DNA of 64,000 nt from assembly GCF_000565015.1 (NCBI RefSeq), contig NZ_JDFF01000022.1:1-64000 (forward strand). Reading direction: 5' to 3'. Positions 7,539 to 16,200 of the stretch are shown piece by piece; position 1 is the first letter of the stretch; every line of letters starts with the position of its first letter. This DNA comes from Porphyromonas catoniae ATCC 51270. Lineage in GTDB: Bacteria > Bacteroidota > Bacteroidia > Bacteroidales > Porphyromonadaceae. The notes under the pieces were generated by a model, which was given only the letters and a program-made list of their open reading frames with translations, had not been told where the DNA came from and ran no database searches. A program made the translations under genes and the position numbers.

Positions 7539-9344
7539 TTAGCTCTGCCGGCTCTGACGCTTGCGCTCGGTCTCATCGAGGATGATCTTGCGCATGCGCA
7601 TCGACTGCGGAGTGATCTCGACGTATTCATCTGGGCGAATGTACTCCAGCGCATCCTCTAGACTGAAGACTACGGGCGGAGCAAGCGATACCTTGTCATC
7701 ACTACCAGAGGCACGCATGTTCGTTAGCTTCTTGCTCTTACATACATTCACTGCTAGGTCGCCCTCCTTGGTATGCTCACCGATCACCTGACCGGCATAC
7801 ACCTCCTCTTGTGGCGAGATAAAGAAGCGACCACGGCTCTGTAGATTATTCAGGGCGTAGGCGTAGGCAGTCCCTGTCTCTAGCGCAATGATGGAGCCAT
7901 TGCTTCTGCGCTCAATATCCCCCTTCCAAGGCTGGTACTCTAGGAAACGATGTGCCAGCACCGCTTCCCCAGCAGAAGCAGTAAGTACATAGTTGTTTAG
8001 TCCTATAATCCCTCGAGAAGGAATGGTAAACTCGAGGAAGACACGGTCTCCCTTGGTCTCCATCATCGTCATCTCACCCTTGCGACGTGTGACGATATCG
8101 ATGATCTTGCTTGCGGACTCCTCGGGCAGGTTCACCGTCAGTAGCTCCACGGGTTCGTGGCGTACGCCATCCACCTCATGCAGGATCACCTGTGGCTGAC
8201 CTACCTGTAACTCATACCCCTCACGACGCATGGTCTCGATGAGGACGGAGAGGTGCAAGACTCCTCGACCATATACGATCCAGCTATCGGCAGATTCGGC
8301 GGGCTCTACACGCAGGGCAAGGTTCTTGTCCAGCTCACGCATCAGGCGATCGTGGATATGGCGTGAGGTGACGAACTTCCCCTCCCTCCCGTAGAAAGGC
8401 GAGTTATTTATCGTGAAAAGCATGCTCATGGTTGGTTCATCCACGGCGATGGTCTCGAGAGCTTCTGGGCAGGAGCTATCGGCAATCGTCTCTCCAATCT
8501 CAAAGCCCTCTATGCCAACCAAAGCACAGATGTCTCCCGAAGAAACACGCTCCACCTTCGTACGCCCAAGCCCCTCAAAGATATTGACTTCCTTAATGCG
8601 CATCTTCGTCGTCGAGCCGTCACGCTTGCAGAGGGCAACCTCTTGACCCTCGCAGAACGTCCCCCGGTGCACACGCCCCACAGCTATACGTCCCACATAC
8701 GAGGAGTAGTCGAGTGAGGTGATGAGCATCTGGGCTGGCCCCTCAATCTGTGTCGGGGCAGGTATATGCTGGATAATGGTGTCGAGTAGGATCGTTATAT
8801 CCTCTGTCGGGTGATTGTAGTCCGTACTCATCCAGCCTTGTTTAGCTGAGCCGTAGATCGTTGGGAAACCCAATTGCTCCTCCGTAGCACCGAGGCTAAA
8901 CATGAGGTCGAAGACCATATCCTCTACCTCGGCAGGACGGCAATTAGGTTTATCGACCTTGTTAATCACCACGATTGGCTTCAAGCCCATCTCAATGGCC
9001 TTTTGCAGGACAAAGCGGGTCTGAGGCATCGGCCCCTCAAAGGCGTCTACGAGGAGAAGGCACCCGTCGGCAAGGTTAAGCACACGCTCTACCTCACCGC
9101 CGAAGTCAGCGTGACCTGGCGTATCGATGATGTTGATCTTTACGTCCTTGTATCGGATACTTACGTTCTTGGATAGGATGGTAATTCCTCGTTCACGTTC
9201 GAGGTCGTTATTATCGAGGTAGGTATCCACTTCGGCAGCTTTATCATCCCTGAATAGCTTGCCAGCTAGGAGCATTTTATCGACAAGGGTGGTCTTACCA
9301 TGATCCACATGTGCGATAATCGCTATATTGCGAATGTCTTGCAT
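7539..9344 (-). CDS. typA: Ribosome-binding GTPase TypA/BipA
   Basis: A 601-residue translational GTPase of the TypA/BipA family. The G motifs are all present near the N-terminus: AHVDHGKTT (P-loop), RERGITI (switch I), DTPGHADF (G3), NKVDKP (G4) and GSAKQGW (G5). EF-G-like domains III and V follow, then the family-specific C-terminal domain with SRGIIGL and EEVYAGQVIGEH. The family binds the 70S ribosome near the A site and helps large subunit assembly and stress or cold growth. Length and start are standard. A TACCTTTG promoter element lies 34 bp upstream. The gene is divergent from murC across a 0.9-kb gap that holds a family B array. Confidence 0.96.
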   Translation of the reverse strand: MQDIRNIAIIAHVDHGKTTLVDKMLLAGKLFRDDKAAEVDTYLDNNDLERERGITILSKNVSIRYKDVKINIIDTPGHADFGGEVERVLNLADGCLLLVDAFEGPMPQTRFVLQKAIEMGLKPIVVINKVDKPNCRPAEVEDMVFDLMFSLGATEEQLGFPTIYGSAKQGWMSTDYNHPTEDITILLDTIIQHIPAPTQIEGPAQMLITSLDYSSYVGRIAVGRVHRGTFCEGQEVALCKRDGSTTKMRIKEVNIFEGLGRTKVERVSSGDICALVGIEGFEIGETIADSSCPEALETIAVDEPTMSMLFTINNSPFYGREGKFVTSRHIHDRLMRELDKNLALRVEPAESADSWIVYGRGVLHLSVLIETMRREGYELQVGQPQVILHEVDGVRHEPVELLTVNLPEESASKIIDIVTRRKGEMTMMETKGDRVFLEFTIPSRGIIGLNNYVLTASAGEAVLAHRFLEYQPWKGDIERRSNGSIIALETGTAYAYALNNLQSRGRFFISPQEEVYAGQVIGEHTKEGDLAVNVCKSKKLTNMRASGSDDKVSLAPPVVFSLEDALEYIRPDEYVEITPQSMRMRKIILDETERKRQSRQS

Positions 9345-9377
9345 TTTCTTCTCTAAAAGTCATCTATTTTACGAGCG

Positions 9378-9385
9378 CAAAGGTA
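9378..9385 (-). promoter_or_regulatory. -7 element of typA promoter
   Basis: Read on the minus strand the bases are TACCTTTG, a perfect TAnnTTTG match 34 bp before the typA start. Confidence 0.6.
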
Positions 9386-9480
9386 GTCAAATATGCGCAC
9401 TCCTTTCGCCCGAGCACCCCAACCTTTTCCCCTAGCTTACCCCTACCAGGCCTCGCCTTCCTCCCTGATTGCCACCCAAT

Positions 9481-9566
9481 AGGTTACGGGGAAACCTCCC
9501 TCAAGGTACCCTCGTAACCTCAGATGAGTTTCCCTCGTAACCTCTCGGGAGGTATCGAGGGTACCT
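9481..9566. repeat. Family B palindrome array B1, 4 units of 23 bp
   Basis: Four 17-bp imperfect palindromes start at 9481, 9504, 9527 and 9550, exactly 23 bp apart with 6-nt linkers; the first is AGGTTACGGGGAAACCT. The flanks carry an inverted repeat: CCTGATTGCCACC at 9464-9476 against GTGGCACCCCCTATCAGG at 9578-9595, as expected for the ends of a miniature element. It lies in the 9345-10248 gap between divergent typA and murC. The rest of that gap holds one hairpin and the murC promoter; the short minus-strand open frames between 9520 and 10286 look spurious. Confidence 0.92.
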
Positions 9567-9978
9567 CCCGAGACATAGTGGCACCCCCTATCAGGACGTA
9601 GGCTGAAAAAGGCAATAAAGAGAGCTTAGATAAGCGGGGAAAAGAAAAAGCAAAATAACAAACAAAGACCCTAAGGGAACCCAAGTAGAGCAGGAGAAGC
9701 ACTCTCAGATAAGCAAAGTGTTATGATTTGCTTTATTTGTTAGAAAAAGCTACCTTTGCTGGTAAGAAAAAGTATAGAGCCACGGTGTCGATAGGGAAAC
9801 TCATCGTACAATTATAGAAAACCGAGACAAACCGAGGTACTAATGGCGGGCTATAACGAGAGCCTCGGCTCTCGCTCCCTCACACGCTGAGGGATACAGT
9901 AGATTACAAAGGTATCAAGGCGCTCAAATCCTATTCATAGGAGTTTTCGCTTTATCCGCTCGTGGCTCCCCCAATAGG

Positions 9979-10020
9979 GTAGGTCATGCTTCCTCAGATG
10001 AGATGAGAGGCATGACCTAC
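9979..10020. other. Isolated hairpin between typA and murC
   Basis: GTAGGTCATGC at 9979-9989 pairs perfectly with GCATGACCTAC at 10010-10020, and the inner TTCCTC/GAGATGAG bases partly pair. It sits far from any stop codon, about 230 bp before murC. It could be a terminator of an unannotated small RNA, a protective structure or a degraded repeat. No function can be assigned. Confidence 0.5.
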
Positions 10021-10211
10021 TTGCTTTTCGCTCCTTTGCCACGCATACGGAGCGTACCTCCCCAAGAGAGGCGAAATGAGGAGAGGCAGGAAAGGGAAGG
10101 GAAGACACCCCATTCATCTTGTGCAGCTTTACCCAAATAGGCTTTGCTCTCAAAAGGAGAGAAAACACCGAGCTTATCCCCTAAAATGTAGGGACTTGGG
10201 CGTTTCTTTTG

Positions 10212-10219
10212 TATCTTTG
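10212..10219 (+). promoter_or_regulatory. -7 element of murC promoter
   Basis: TATCTTTG matches TAnnTTTG and would place the transcript start near 10226. This excludes the in-frame GTG at 10219 as a start codon and supports the ATG at 10249. Confidence 0.65.
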
Positions 10220-10248
10220 TGCTAAACGATAATATACAGAGGTGTAAA

Positions 10249-11631
10249 ATGAAATTATACTTCATCGGCATCGGTGGGATCGGCATGAGTGCCTTGGTAC
10301 GTTACTTCCTCAGCAAGGGCGACCAAGTAGCAGGATATGACCTCACCCCCTCCCCCCTTATCGATGCTCTCGTACAAGAGGGAGCAAGCGTACACTTTGA
10401 GGATGACCCTCAGAGCATCCCTACCGCCTTCCGCTCTCCTGATGTGCTGGTGGTCTATACACCTGCCGTACCCCAAGACCACAAAGAGCTACGCTTCTTC
10501 CGAGAGCAAGGGAATCGGGTCATCAAGCGTGCCGAGCTACTGGGTGAACTGACACGTCGCGAGCGGGGGCTCTGTGTCGCAGGGACACACGGCAAGACAA
10601 CCACCTCGACCCTACTAGCACACCTCCTACGACAGAGCCACGTAGACTGCCATGCCTTCCTCGGCGGGATCTCCAATAATTACAAGACAAACTTCCTCCT
10701 CTCTGAGCATAGCGACTACGCTGTCATAGAGGCGGACGAGTTCGACCGCTCCTTCCACCACCTCTCCCCCTTCATCGCCATCATCACCTCGGCAGACCCC
10801 GACCATCTGGATATATACCATACGGCAGTGGCCTATCGGGAGAGCTTCGAGCACTTCTCCTCGCTCATCTCCCCTGAGGGAGCATTGGTGATGAAGAAGG
10901 GCATCCCCATGACGCCCCGATTGCAACCAGGTACACGCCTCTACACCTATGCACTAGAGGACAAGGAAGCCGACTTTAGGGCGACAGATATCCATGTAGC
11001 AGAGGGGAAGCTCTTCTTCACTTGGCATTACCCAGCACTTGAGGGGCGACCAGCAGGACAGCTCCGTGTAGAGCTCGGTGTACCCCTACTGGTAAATGTG
11101 GAGAATGCTGTGGCGGCTATGGCCGTAGCCTTCCTCGTAGGGGCTACCGAAGAGGAGCTACAGGCAGGCGTAGCCTCGTTCCGTGGGGTACACCGCCGCT
11201 TCGACCGAGTCATCGATACCCCCCAGTGTGTACTTATCGATGACTACGCCCACCATCCACACGAGCTAGCCCCGAGCATTCGCTCTGTGAAGGAGCTTTA
11301 CCCTGGTAGGCACATCCTCGGGGTCTTCCAGCCACACCTCTACAGCAGGACGCAGGACTTCTATCGGGAATTTGCCGAGGCACTTGACACACTAGATGAG
11401 GTCATCCTGCTGGACATCTATCCTGCCCGAGAGCGCCCCATCCCAGGGGTCACATCCGAGCTAATCGCAGGGGAAATGCATCGGGCGAAGGTGCAAGTCT
11501 TGTCCAAGGCTGACCTACTTCCCTTCCTCAAAGAGCAGAGTAAACTACCCGAAGTGATCCTCATGGTCGGGGCAGGCGACATCGATAGACTTGTTCCCCA
11601 GGTAGCAGAGTGGATACGCACCAGACTATGA
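10249..11631 (+). CDS. murC: UDP-N-acetylmuramate--L-alanine ligase
   Basis: Cytosolic ATP-dependent ligase that adds L-alanine to UDP-N-acetylmuramate, the first amino acid step of peptidoglycan precursor synthesis. The 460 residues show the Mur ligase order: an N-terminal Rossmann domain starting FIGIGGIGMSAL, the ATP-binding loop CVAGTHGKTTTSTLLAH near residue 106, EADEFDRSF in the central domain, and a C-terminal domain with DDYAHHPHE. The ATG at 10249 is preferred over an upstream GTG because a -7 promoter element ends at that GTG and because the family normally begins at the Rossmann strand. The gene ends in an ATGA overlap with ftsQ, so translation of the two is probably coupled. Confidence 0.97.
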   Translation: MKLYFIGIGGIGMSALVRYFLSKGDQVAGYDLTPSPLIDALVQEGASVHFEDDPQSIPTAFRSPDVLVVYTPAVPQDHKELRFFREQGNRVIKRAELLGELTRRERGLCVAGTHGKTTTSTLLAHLLRQSHVDCHAFLGGISNNYKTNFLLSEHSDYAVIEADEFDRSFHHLSPFIAIITSADPDHLDIYHTAVAYRESFEHFSSLISPEGALVMKKGIPMTPRLQPGTRLYTYALEDKEADFRATDIHVAEGKLFFTWHYPALEGRPAGQLRVELGVPLLVNVENAVAAMAVAFLVGATEEELQAGVASFRGVHRRFDRVIDTPQCVLIDDYAHHPHELAPSIRSVKELYPGRHILGVFQPHLYSRTQDFYREFAEALDTLDEVILLDIYPARERPIPGVTSELIAGEMHRAKVQVLSKADLLPFLKEQSKLPEVILMVGAGDIDRLVPQVAEWIRTRL

Positions 11632-12743
11632 GGAAGGCACGGCTCATCAAAAACAGCATCATCGGGATACTCGCCCTCGTAACCCTCCTTGCCCTCGTGT
11701 ACTTCATGCTCAGTACTCCACGAGGAGAGGGCTCCGGGGTGCGCTGTCAGCGTGTGGACATACACATAGAGGCGCGAGGAGGTGGTGAACCGCTCTTCCT
11801 CCCTCCAGAAGGGGTGCTGGATGAACTCACCCACCACGGAGTCCTGCTCAAGGGCAAACGACTCGACTCCATCGACCTACGCCGTGTAGAGCGTGTACTG
11901 CGAGCCGTACCCGTCTATGAGCGTGTCGAGGCCTTCGTCTCTCCCGCTTCGGCATCGGTGCAGATTCGCCTTCGGGAAAAACATCCTCTATTCATCGTGC
12001 AGGATCGGAAGGGGCAAAGCCACTACGTCACCGAGGGTAGAGGGACAATCCCCGTACGGGTAGGCTTCGCAACCTACCTACCCATTGCCTCAGGAGACCT
12101 CGACCTCCCCTACGCCACCACAGCGGTCTATGACCTCGTGGAGACCCTAAGGCGAGACAGCTACTTCGCTGACTACTTCGGGCAGATCTATGTAGACGCC
12201 ACACAGGGGGTCATCCTCATTCCTCGGGTAGGGACGACTCGTGTTATCATGGGTAAAAGCCCAAACTGGGCAGAGAAACTTCATAAATGGAGGCTCTTTA
12301 GCGAAGCTGTGCTTCCCAAGCGAGGCTTGAACGCTTTTGCCTACGTAAACCTCGACTACGAAGGGCAAGTAGTGGCACGGGATCGCCACGGCATCCAGGG
12401 CTTTGCTCGAGATGAAGACGGAGAGCTGGTACGCCTCAGCAGTGACGAGGCCTATCCACAGCCCAGCACAGCTCCTGCTCCAACATCCCCTCGGGAGGTA
12501 TCCCCAGCACCTCAAGAGAGGTATCCCCGTAACCCCAAGGGAGGTACACCCGTAACCTCACGAGAGGTTTCCCCGAAACCTCCAAGCTCCTCCCCCAAGA
12601 AGCCCTCCAAGCCCACGCCTAAGCCTGCCCCCGAGGCACGCCCCAAGCCTAAGAAGGGCACCACCTCCACCCCTGCCCCAGCAAGGGACAGTAAGAAGCC
12701 CGAGTCCACGAAGCAAAAAACCAATCAGACAAAGAAGAAATGA
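11628..12743 (+). CDS. ftsQ: Cell division protein FtsQ with a repeat-derived C-terminal tail
   Basis: Bitopic inner-membrane divisome protein. The start ATG overlaps the murC stop as ATGA, giving 371 residues. A short cytosolic segment is followed by one membrane span around 8-26 (IGILALVTLLALVYFML), then a periplasmic POTRA/FtsQ region (about 40-265) with RVERVLRAVPVYERVEAFVS and a DYEGQVVAR strand near 240. From about 265 to 371 the protein is a low-complexity tail rich in Pro, Ser, Thr and Lys. Residues about 290-318 are encoded by a four-unit family B palindrome array (12496-12581). The rest of the tail is Lys/Pro-rich down to TKKK. The core looks complete, so the tail is an addition, not a truncation. 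The stop overlaps the ftsA start by 4 bp. Confidence 0.9.
   Translation: MRKARLIKNSIIGILALVTLLALVYFMLSTPRGEGSGVRCQRVDIHIEARGGGEPLFLPPEGVLDELTHHGVLLKGKRLDSIDLRRVERVLRAVPVYERVEAFVSPASASVQIRLREKHPLFIVQDRKGQSHYVTEGRGTIPVRVGFATYLPIASGDLDLPYATTAVYDLVETLRRDSYFADYFGQIYVDATQGVILIPRVGTTRVIMGKSPNWAEKLHKWRLFSEAVLPKRGLNAFAYVNLDYEGQVVARDRHGIQGFARDEDGELVRLSSDEAYPQPSTAPAPTSPREVSPAPQERYPRNPKGGTPVTSREVSPKPPSSSPKKPSKPTPKPAPEARPKPKKGTTSTPAPARDSKKPESTKQKTNQTKKK
12496..12581. repeat. Family B array B4 inside the ftsQ coding region
   Basis: Four 17-bp units start at 12496, 12519, 12542 and 12565, exactly 23 bp apart: for example AGGTATCCCCGTAACCC and AGGTTTCCCCGAAACCT. They match the intergenic family B arrays in unit, spacing and copy number. 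Because 23 is not a multiple of 3, successive units are read in different frames and give REVSPAP, ERYPRNP, GGTPVTS and REVSPKPP. The frame stays open throughout. Clear inverted-repeat flanks like those of B1 are not evident. Confidence 0.92.
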
Positions 12744-14176
12744 ACGAACGAAGGGACAGCATCTACGCCGTCATTAACCTCGGTAGCTCCTACCTCTCTG
12801 GCCTGCTGGCCTACAAGGGGTCAGATGGGAGAGTAGAGCCCATCACAGCACATCGTATCCCGACGCATGGGTGCATCCGTCAGGGCTGTATCCACAACAT
12901 CGAGGAGGCGGCACGTCTGATTAGTCTACTCATCGACAGGCTCTCCGAGTCCCTACCCGATGGAGCCTCCATCACAGGGGTCTATGTAGGGCTGGAGTGT
13001 AGGTCCATGCATGCAGAGACCTACCTCGCCTCCATACAGCTTGGCGAGGATGGCCGTATCGTGACACAAGATGACCTCAAGGCCCTAGAGGACGAAGTCA
13101 ACCAAGCCAAATACTCGGGGATGGAGATTCTCTCGGTCACCGACCCTCGCTACCGTGCCGATGGTAAGCGCGAATACACCCCTCGAGGCGTACGTTGCAG
13201 ACAGCTGGAGGCTACCTACCAACTCGTCGTAGCTCGGCAGAATATCATAACAAACGTAGAGGAGACCATCACGAAGCGTCTTGGTCTTCGCCTACTCGGC
13301 ATCATCCCCACCCCTATCGCTGAGGCTGTGGCAACCCTCACCACAGAGGAGAGTGCCTTAGGCTGTGCCTACGTCAATATAGGCGGGGGGACAACCTCTA
13401 TTGCCATCTATCAGGAGCGGCTCCTCTCGGCTCTTTATATCCTACCCCTCGGGGGGGATAATATTACCCGTGATCTGACCCACCTGAATACCCGCCTCCT
13501 GGAGAGCGATGCAGAGCTACTCAAACTGCAGCATGGCTCGATGAATACATCCGTCTCCAAGACGCTCCAGATTGAGGCAACCTCCACCACAGGCGGACAA
13601 TCCAAGACGTTCTCCCAGCTGGACATCAACCGCTACATCGATGCTCGGGTGCGAGAGATTCTGAAGAATGTCATCAGCATCATCGATGAGGCAGGCTTCG
13701 GGGCAAATGTCCCCAAGGGGCTCATACTGGCTGGTGGCGTTACTCGGACGGATTATTTCTATGAGACCCTAAGGAAGCTCCGCTTTGAGTTCCGCGAAGC
13801 CCGCCTAAGGCGTGACGTATACGCAGAGGGAGTTAGCCCAGAGTTTGTGGAGGAATATGCCTCAGTCATTGCCCTAGCTTGGGGAGCAAAGAAGGAAGGT
13901 GTGTCGTATGAAGTCCTTCCTTTGGAAACCCTAATGGAGGAGAGACCAGAGCCAGCCTTCTCCACCATAGAGCCCTCACGCCCTTCTCCCTCGACTACGA
14001 GCGGAGAGCGACTCGAGGGTGGCTATACCTTCCACAACCAAACAGACCCTCTGCCCGAGGAGTATGCAGGCGAAGAGGAAGAAAGTCGCGAGGAAAGCCG
14101 TGTGCAACGTCCCTCATGGATCTCTCGGGTGAAGGACCAGCTCACCGAAATCTTTGACACGGGAGAAGATGATTAG
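12740..14176 (+). CDS. ftsA: Cell division protein FtsA
   Basis: Actin-like ATPase that tethers FtsZ filaments to the membrane. The 478 residues contain the phosphate-1 region YAVINLGSSYLSGLL at the N-terminus (the family usually has Asp-x-Gly; here Asn-x-Gly), the SHS2/1C domain around 90-200, phosphate-2 AYVNIGGGTTSIAIY near residue 212, and the adenosine motif GLILAGGVTR near 328. After an acidic linker the C-terminus WISRVKDQLTEIFD forms the expected amphipathic membrane-targeting helix. It starts in an ATGA overlap with ftsQ and ends 29 bp before ftsZ. The order murC-ftsQ-ftsA-ftsZ is that of a standard division and cell wall cluster. Confidence 0.95.
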   Translation: MNERRDSIYAVINLGSSYLSGLLAYKGSDGRVEPITAHRIPTHGCIRQGCIHNIEEAARLISLLIDRLSESLPDGASITGVYVGLECRSMHAETYLASIQLGEDGRIVTQDDLKALEDEVNQAKYSGMEILSVTDPRYRADGKREYTPRGVRCRQLEATYQLVVARQNIITNVEETITKRLGLRLLGIIPTPIAEAVATLTTEESALGCAYVNIGGGTTSIAIYQERLLSALYILPLGGDNITRDLTHLNTRLLESDAELLKLQHGSMNTSVSKTLQIEATSTTGGQSKTFSQLDINRYIDARVREILKNVISIIDEAGFGANVPKGLILAGGVTRTDYFYETLRKLRFEFREARLRRDVYAEGVSPEFVEEYASVIALAWGAKKEGVSYEVLPLETLMEERPEPAFSTIEPSRPSPSTTSGERLEGGYTFHNQTDPLPEEYAGEEEESREESRVQRPSWISRVKDQLTEIFDTGEDD

Positions 14177-14205
14177 TCCACACCACTAATTAAGGATAGA
14201 AAACA

Positions 14206-15687
14206 ATGGAACGAGGAAGTCTGGACTTTCAATACAGTGAGACCGAAGCCCCACAACTCATCAAGGTCGTAGGCGTAGGTGGTGGCGGTGGGAATGCCGT
14301 AAACAAGATGTGCACGATGGGAACTGTCCCAGGCGTATCTTTCCTACTTTGTAACACCGATGCTCAGGCTCTCAGCAAGAGTGCTGTCCCCGAGCGTATC
14401 GTCATCGGCCCCAGCGTAACACAGGGCTTGGGTGCAGGAAATAAACCCGAGCGAGCCCGGGCAGCCGCCGAGGAGAGCCACGAGGTCATCCAAGAGGCAC
14501 TTACCAAGGGCGACACCCGAATGGTCTTCATCACCGCAGGGATGGGAGGCGGTACAGGTACAGGGGCCGCTCCCGTCATCGGTCGTATCGCTATGCAGGC
14601 AGGGCTCCTGACCATCGGCATTGTAACGATCCCCTTTCTCTTCGAGGGAAAGAGGAAGATTTTGCAGGCTCTCGATGGGGTGAAGCAGATGAGACAAAGT
14701 GTGGATGCCCTCCTTGTCGTCAACAACCAACGCCTCATAGAGATCTATGCGGACTACACGATGGATAACGCCTTCGAGAAGGCTGACGACACGCTCAGCA
14801 ATGCCGCACGTGGCATCTCGGACATGGTGAATGCTGCGGGGAAGATTAACCTCGACTTCGCCGATGTAGAGACCACACTGAGAGGCGGAGGTGTGGCGGT
14901 AATCAACACAGGCTACGGCGAAGGCCCTGGTCGTGTGATGACCGCCATCAACGACGCTCTGAACTCGCCTCTGCTGAACAACAACAGCATCAACCAAGCT
15001 CGGCACCTACTCATCAATGTCTACCAGAGTACCGAAGAACCTCTGACGACGAAGGAGCTAAGCGAACTCTCGGAGTTCACCGAGACCTTCACCAACGATG
15101 TAGAGACCATCTTCGGCTATGCCTACCGAGAAGACCTCGGCCCTAAGGTCGCAGTCACAATCCTAGCCTCGGGCTTTGACTTCGAGGAAGAAGACTTTCG
15201 TCCTGGCATTTCCAAGCCTCAAGACCCCCTCGAACGTATCCACAGAGAGGGAAGGCGAAATGCAGAGGACGATCTCATTCGTCGCACCTATGGTGACTCC
15301 GCCCTCATCCGTCCTAAGGTCGAGCCGATAGCACTACTCATCGACGAGCTTGACGATGAAGAGCTACTGCTTCTGCTCGAGGAGACACCCTCTATCCAGC
15401 GTAACAGCCAGCTATTCTATACCAAGCGTGCCGAGCGGTCATCACAGCGCACAGTCCGCATTGCCCCCCTTGGCTCTCGACAGCCCTCCGAGGGGAGTCA
15501 CCTCAGCTCGAAGGCAGACAGATTCTCCCTCAATAGCTCTTCCAGCTTCTCCTCTCCCTCCCCACAGAGGCCTCAGCCTTCTCCAGAGCCAGTATCTCCT
15601 GCCTATGTACCCAATGGCACAGAGACAGGGGAAGAGCCTAACGATGAGGAATCGAAGGCAGAGGTCATCCACTTCTCTAACTTCTAA
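14206..15687 (+). CDS. ftsZ: Cell division protein FtsZ
   Basis: Tubulin-like GTPase that forms the Z ring. The 493 residues show VVGVGGGGGNAVNKM near 20, the tubulin signature GMGGGTGTGAAPVI near 108-121, and the T7 loop region with NLDFADVETTL near 210-220, where catalytic Asp residues act. The globular core ends near 325. It is followed by a long variable linker of about 150 residues, rich in Ser, Pro and Arg, and the C-terminal peptide AEVIHFSNF. This is not the usual IPxFLR-type tail, although the position fits a partner-binding peptide. It is the last gene of the murC-ftsQ-ftsA cluster; the next gene follows 23 bp later. Confidence 0.96.
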   Translation: MERGSLDFQYSETEAPQLIKVVGVGGGGGNAVNKMCTMGTVPGVSFLLCNTDAQALSKSAVPERIVIGPSVTQGLGAGNKPERARAAAEESHEVIQEALTKGDTRMVFITAGMGGGTGTGAAPVIGRIAMQAGLLTIGIVTIPFLFEGKRKILQALDGVKQMRQSVDALLVVNNQRLIEIYADYTMDNAFEKADDTLSNAARGISDMVNAAGKINLDFADVETTLRGGGVAVINTGYGEGPGRVMTAINDALNSPLLNNNSINQARHLLINVYQSTEEPLTTKELSELSEFTETFTNDVETIFGYAYREDLGPKVAVTILASGFDFEEEDFRPGISKPQDPLERIHREGRRNAEDDLIRRTYGDSALIRPKVEPIALLIDELDDEELLLLLEETPSIQRNSQLFYTKRAERSSQRTVRIAPLGSRQPSEGSHLSSKADRFSLNSSSSFSSPSPQRPQPSPEPVSPAYVPNGTETGEEPNDEESKAEVIHFSNF

Positions 15688-15710
15688 GGACAAGAGGCTC
15701 CAAAAAACGA

Positions 15711-16145
15711 ATGACTATAGCCGTAGACTTTGATGGCACGATTGTACGCCATCGCTATCCAAAGATCGGGGAGGAAATCCCCTTCGCTACCGATACGCTC
15801 CGCATGCTCATCAGCGAGCGTCATCGACTGATTCTGTGGACTGTCCGTGAGGGTAGGCTGCTGGATGAGGCTATCGAGTGGTGCAAGGCTCGTGGCGTAG
15901 AGTTCTACGCTGTTAACCGAGACTTCCCAGAGGAGGATGCCACGGGCTCAGGCTTCTCACGTAAGATCAAGGCTGACCTCTTCATCGACGATCGCAACTT
16001 CGGTGGCTTGCCCGACTGGGGGACGATCTATCACCGCATACGTGCAGGGAAAGCGCTTGAGAGCGATTGGTCACACCTGGCCTATGAGGATGATGAAGAG
16101 GGCGAACGGAAGGGTTTTCTCTCTCGGCTTTTTGGCAAGCGTTAG
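15711..16145 (+). CDS. Small HAD-like hydrolase of the BT0820 type
   Basis: A 144-residue cytosolic protein with HAD motif I as TIAVDFDGTIVRH at the very N-terminus and a late acidic motif DLFIDDRNFGG near 85-95. Motif II is approximated by LILWTVREG. No cap domain is present. The small size and the DDRNFGGLPDW stretch fit a family of small uncapped HAD proteins common in Bacteroidales, of which BT0820 is the member I recall. Substrate unknown. It lies 23 bp after ftsZ on the same strand and may be read from the cluster, but I know no link to division. Confidence 0.8.
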   Translation: MTIAVDFDGTIVRHRYPKIGEEIPFATDTLRMLISERHRLILWTVREGRLLDEAIEWCKARGVEFYAVNRDFPEEDATGSGFSRKIKADLFIDDRNFGGLPDWGTIYHRIRAGKALESDWSHLAYEDDEEGERKGFLSRLFGKR

Positions 16146-16200
16146 CAGATGCTTGTGTGGTCTCCTTTTCTTTGACTTCCCTATATCAATATTCTATTCT

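Noticed and set aside
10219-10248. Upstream GTG start for murC
   Set aside because: It overlaps the likely -7 promoter element TATCTTTG, so it would not be in the transcript.
14344-15006. 220-codon antisense frame inside ftsZ
   Set aside because: It is the shadow of a strongly conserved gene and its product has no recognisable motif.
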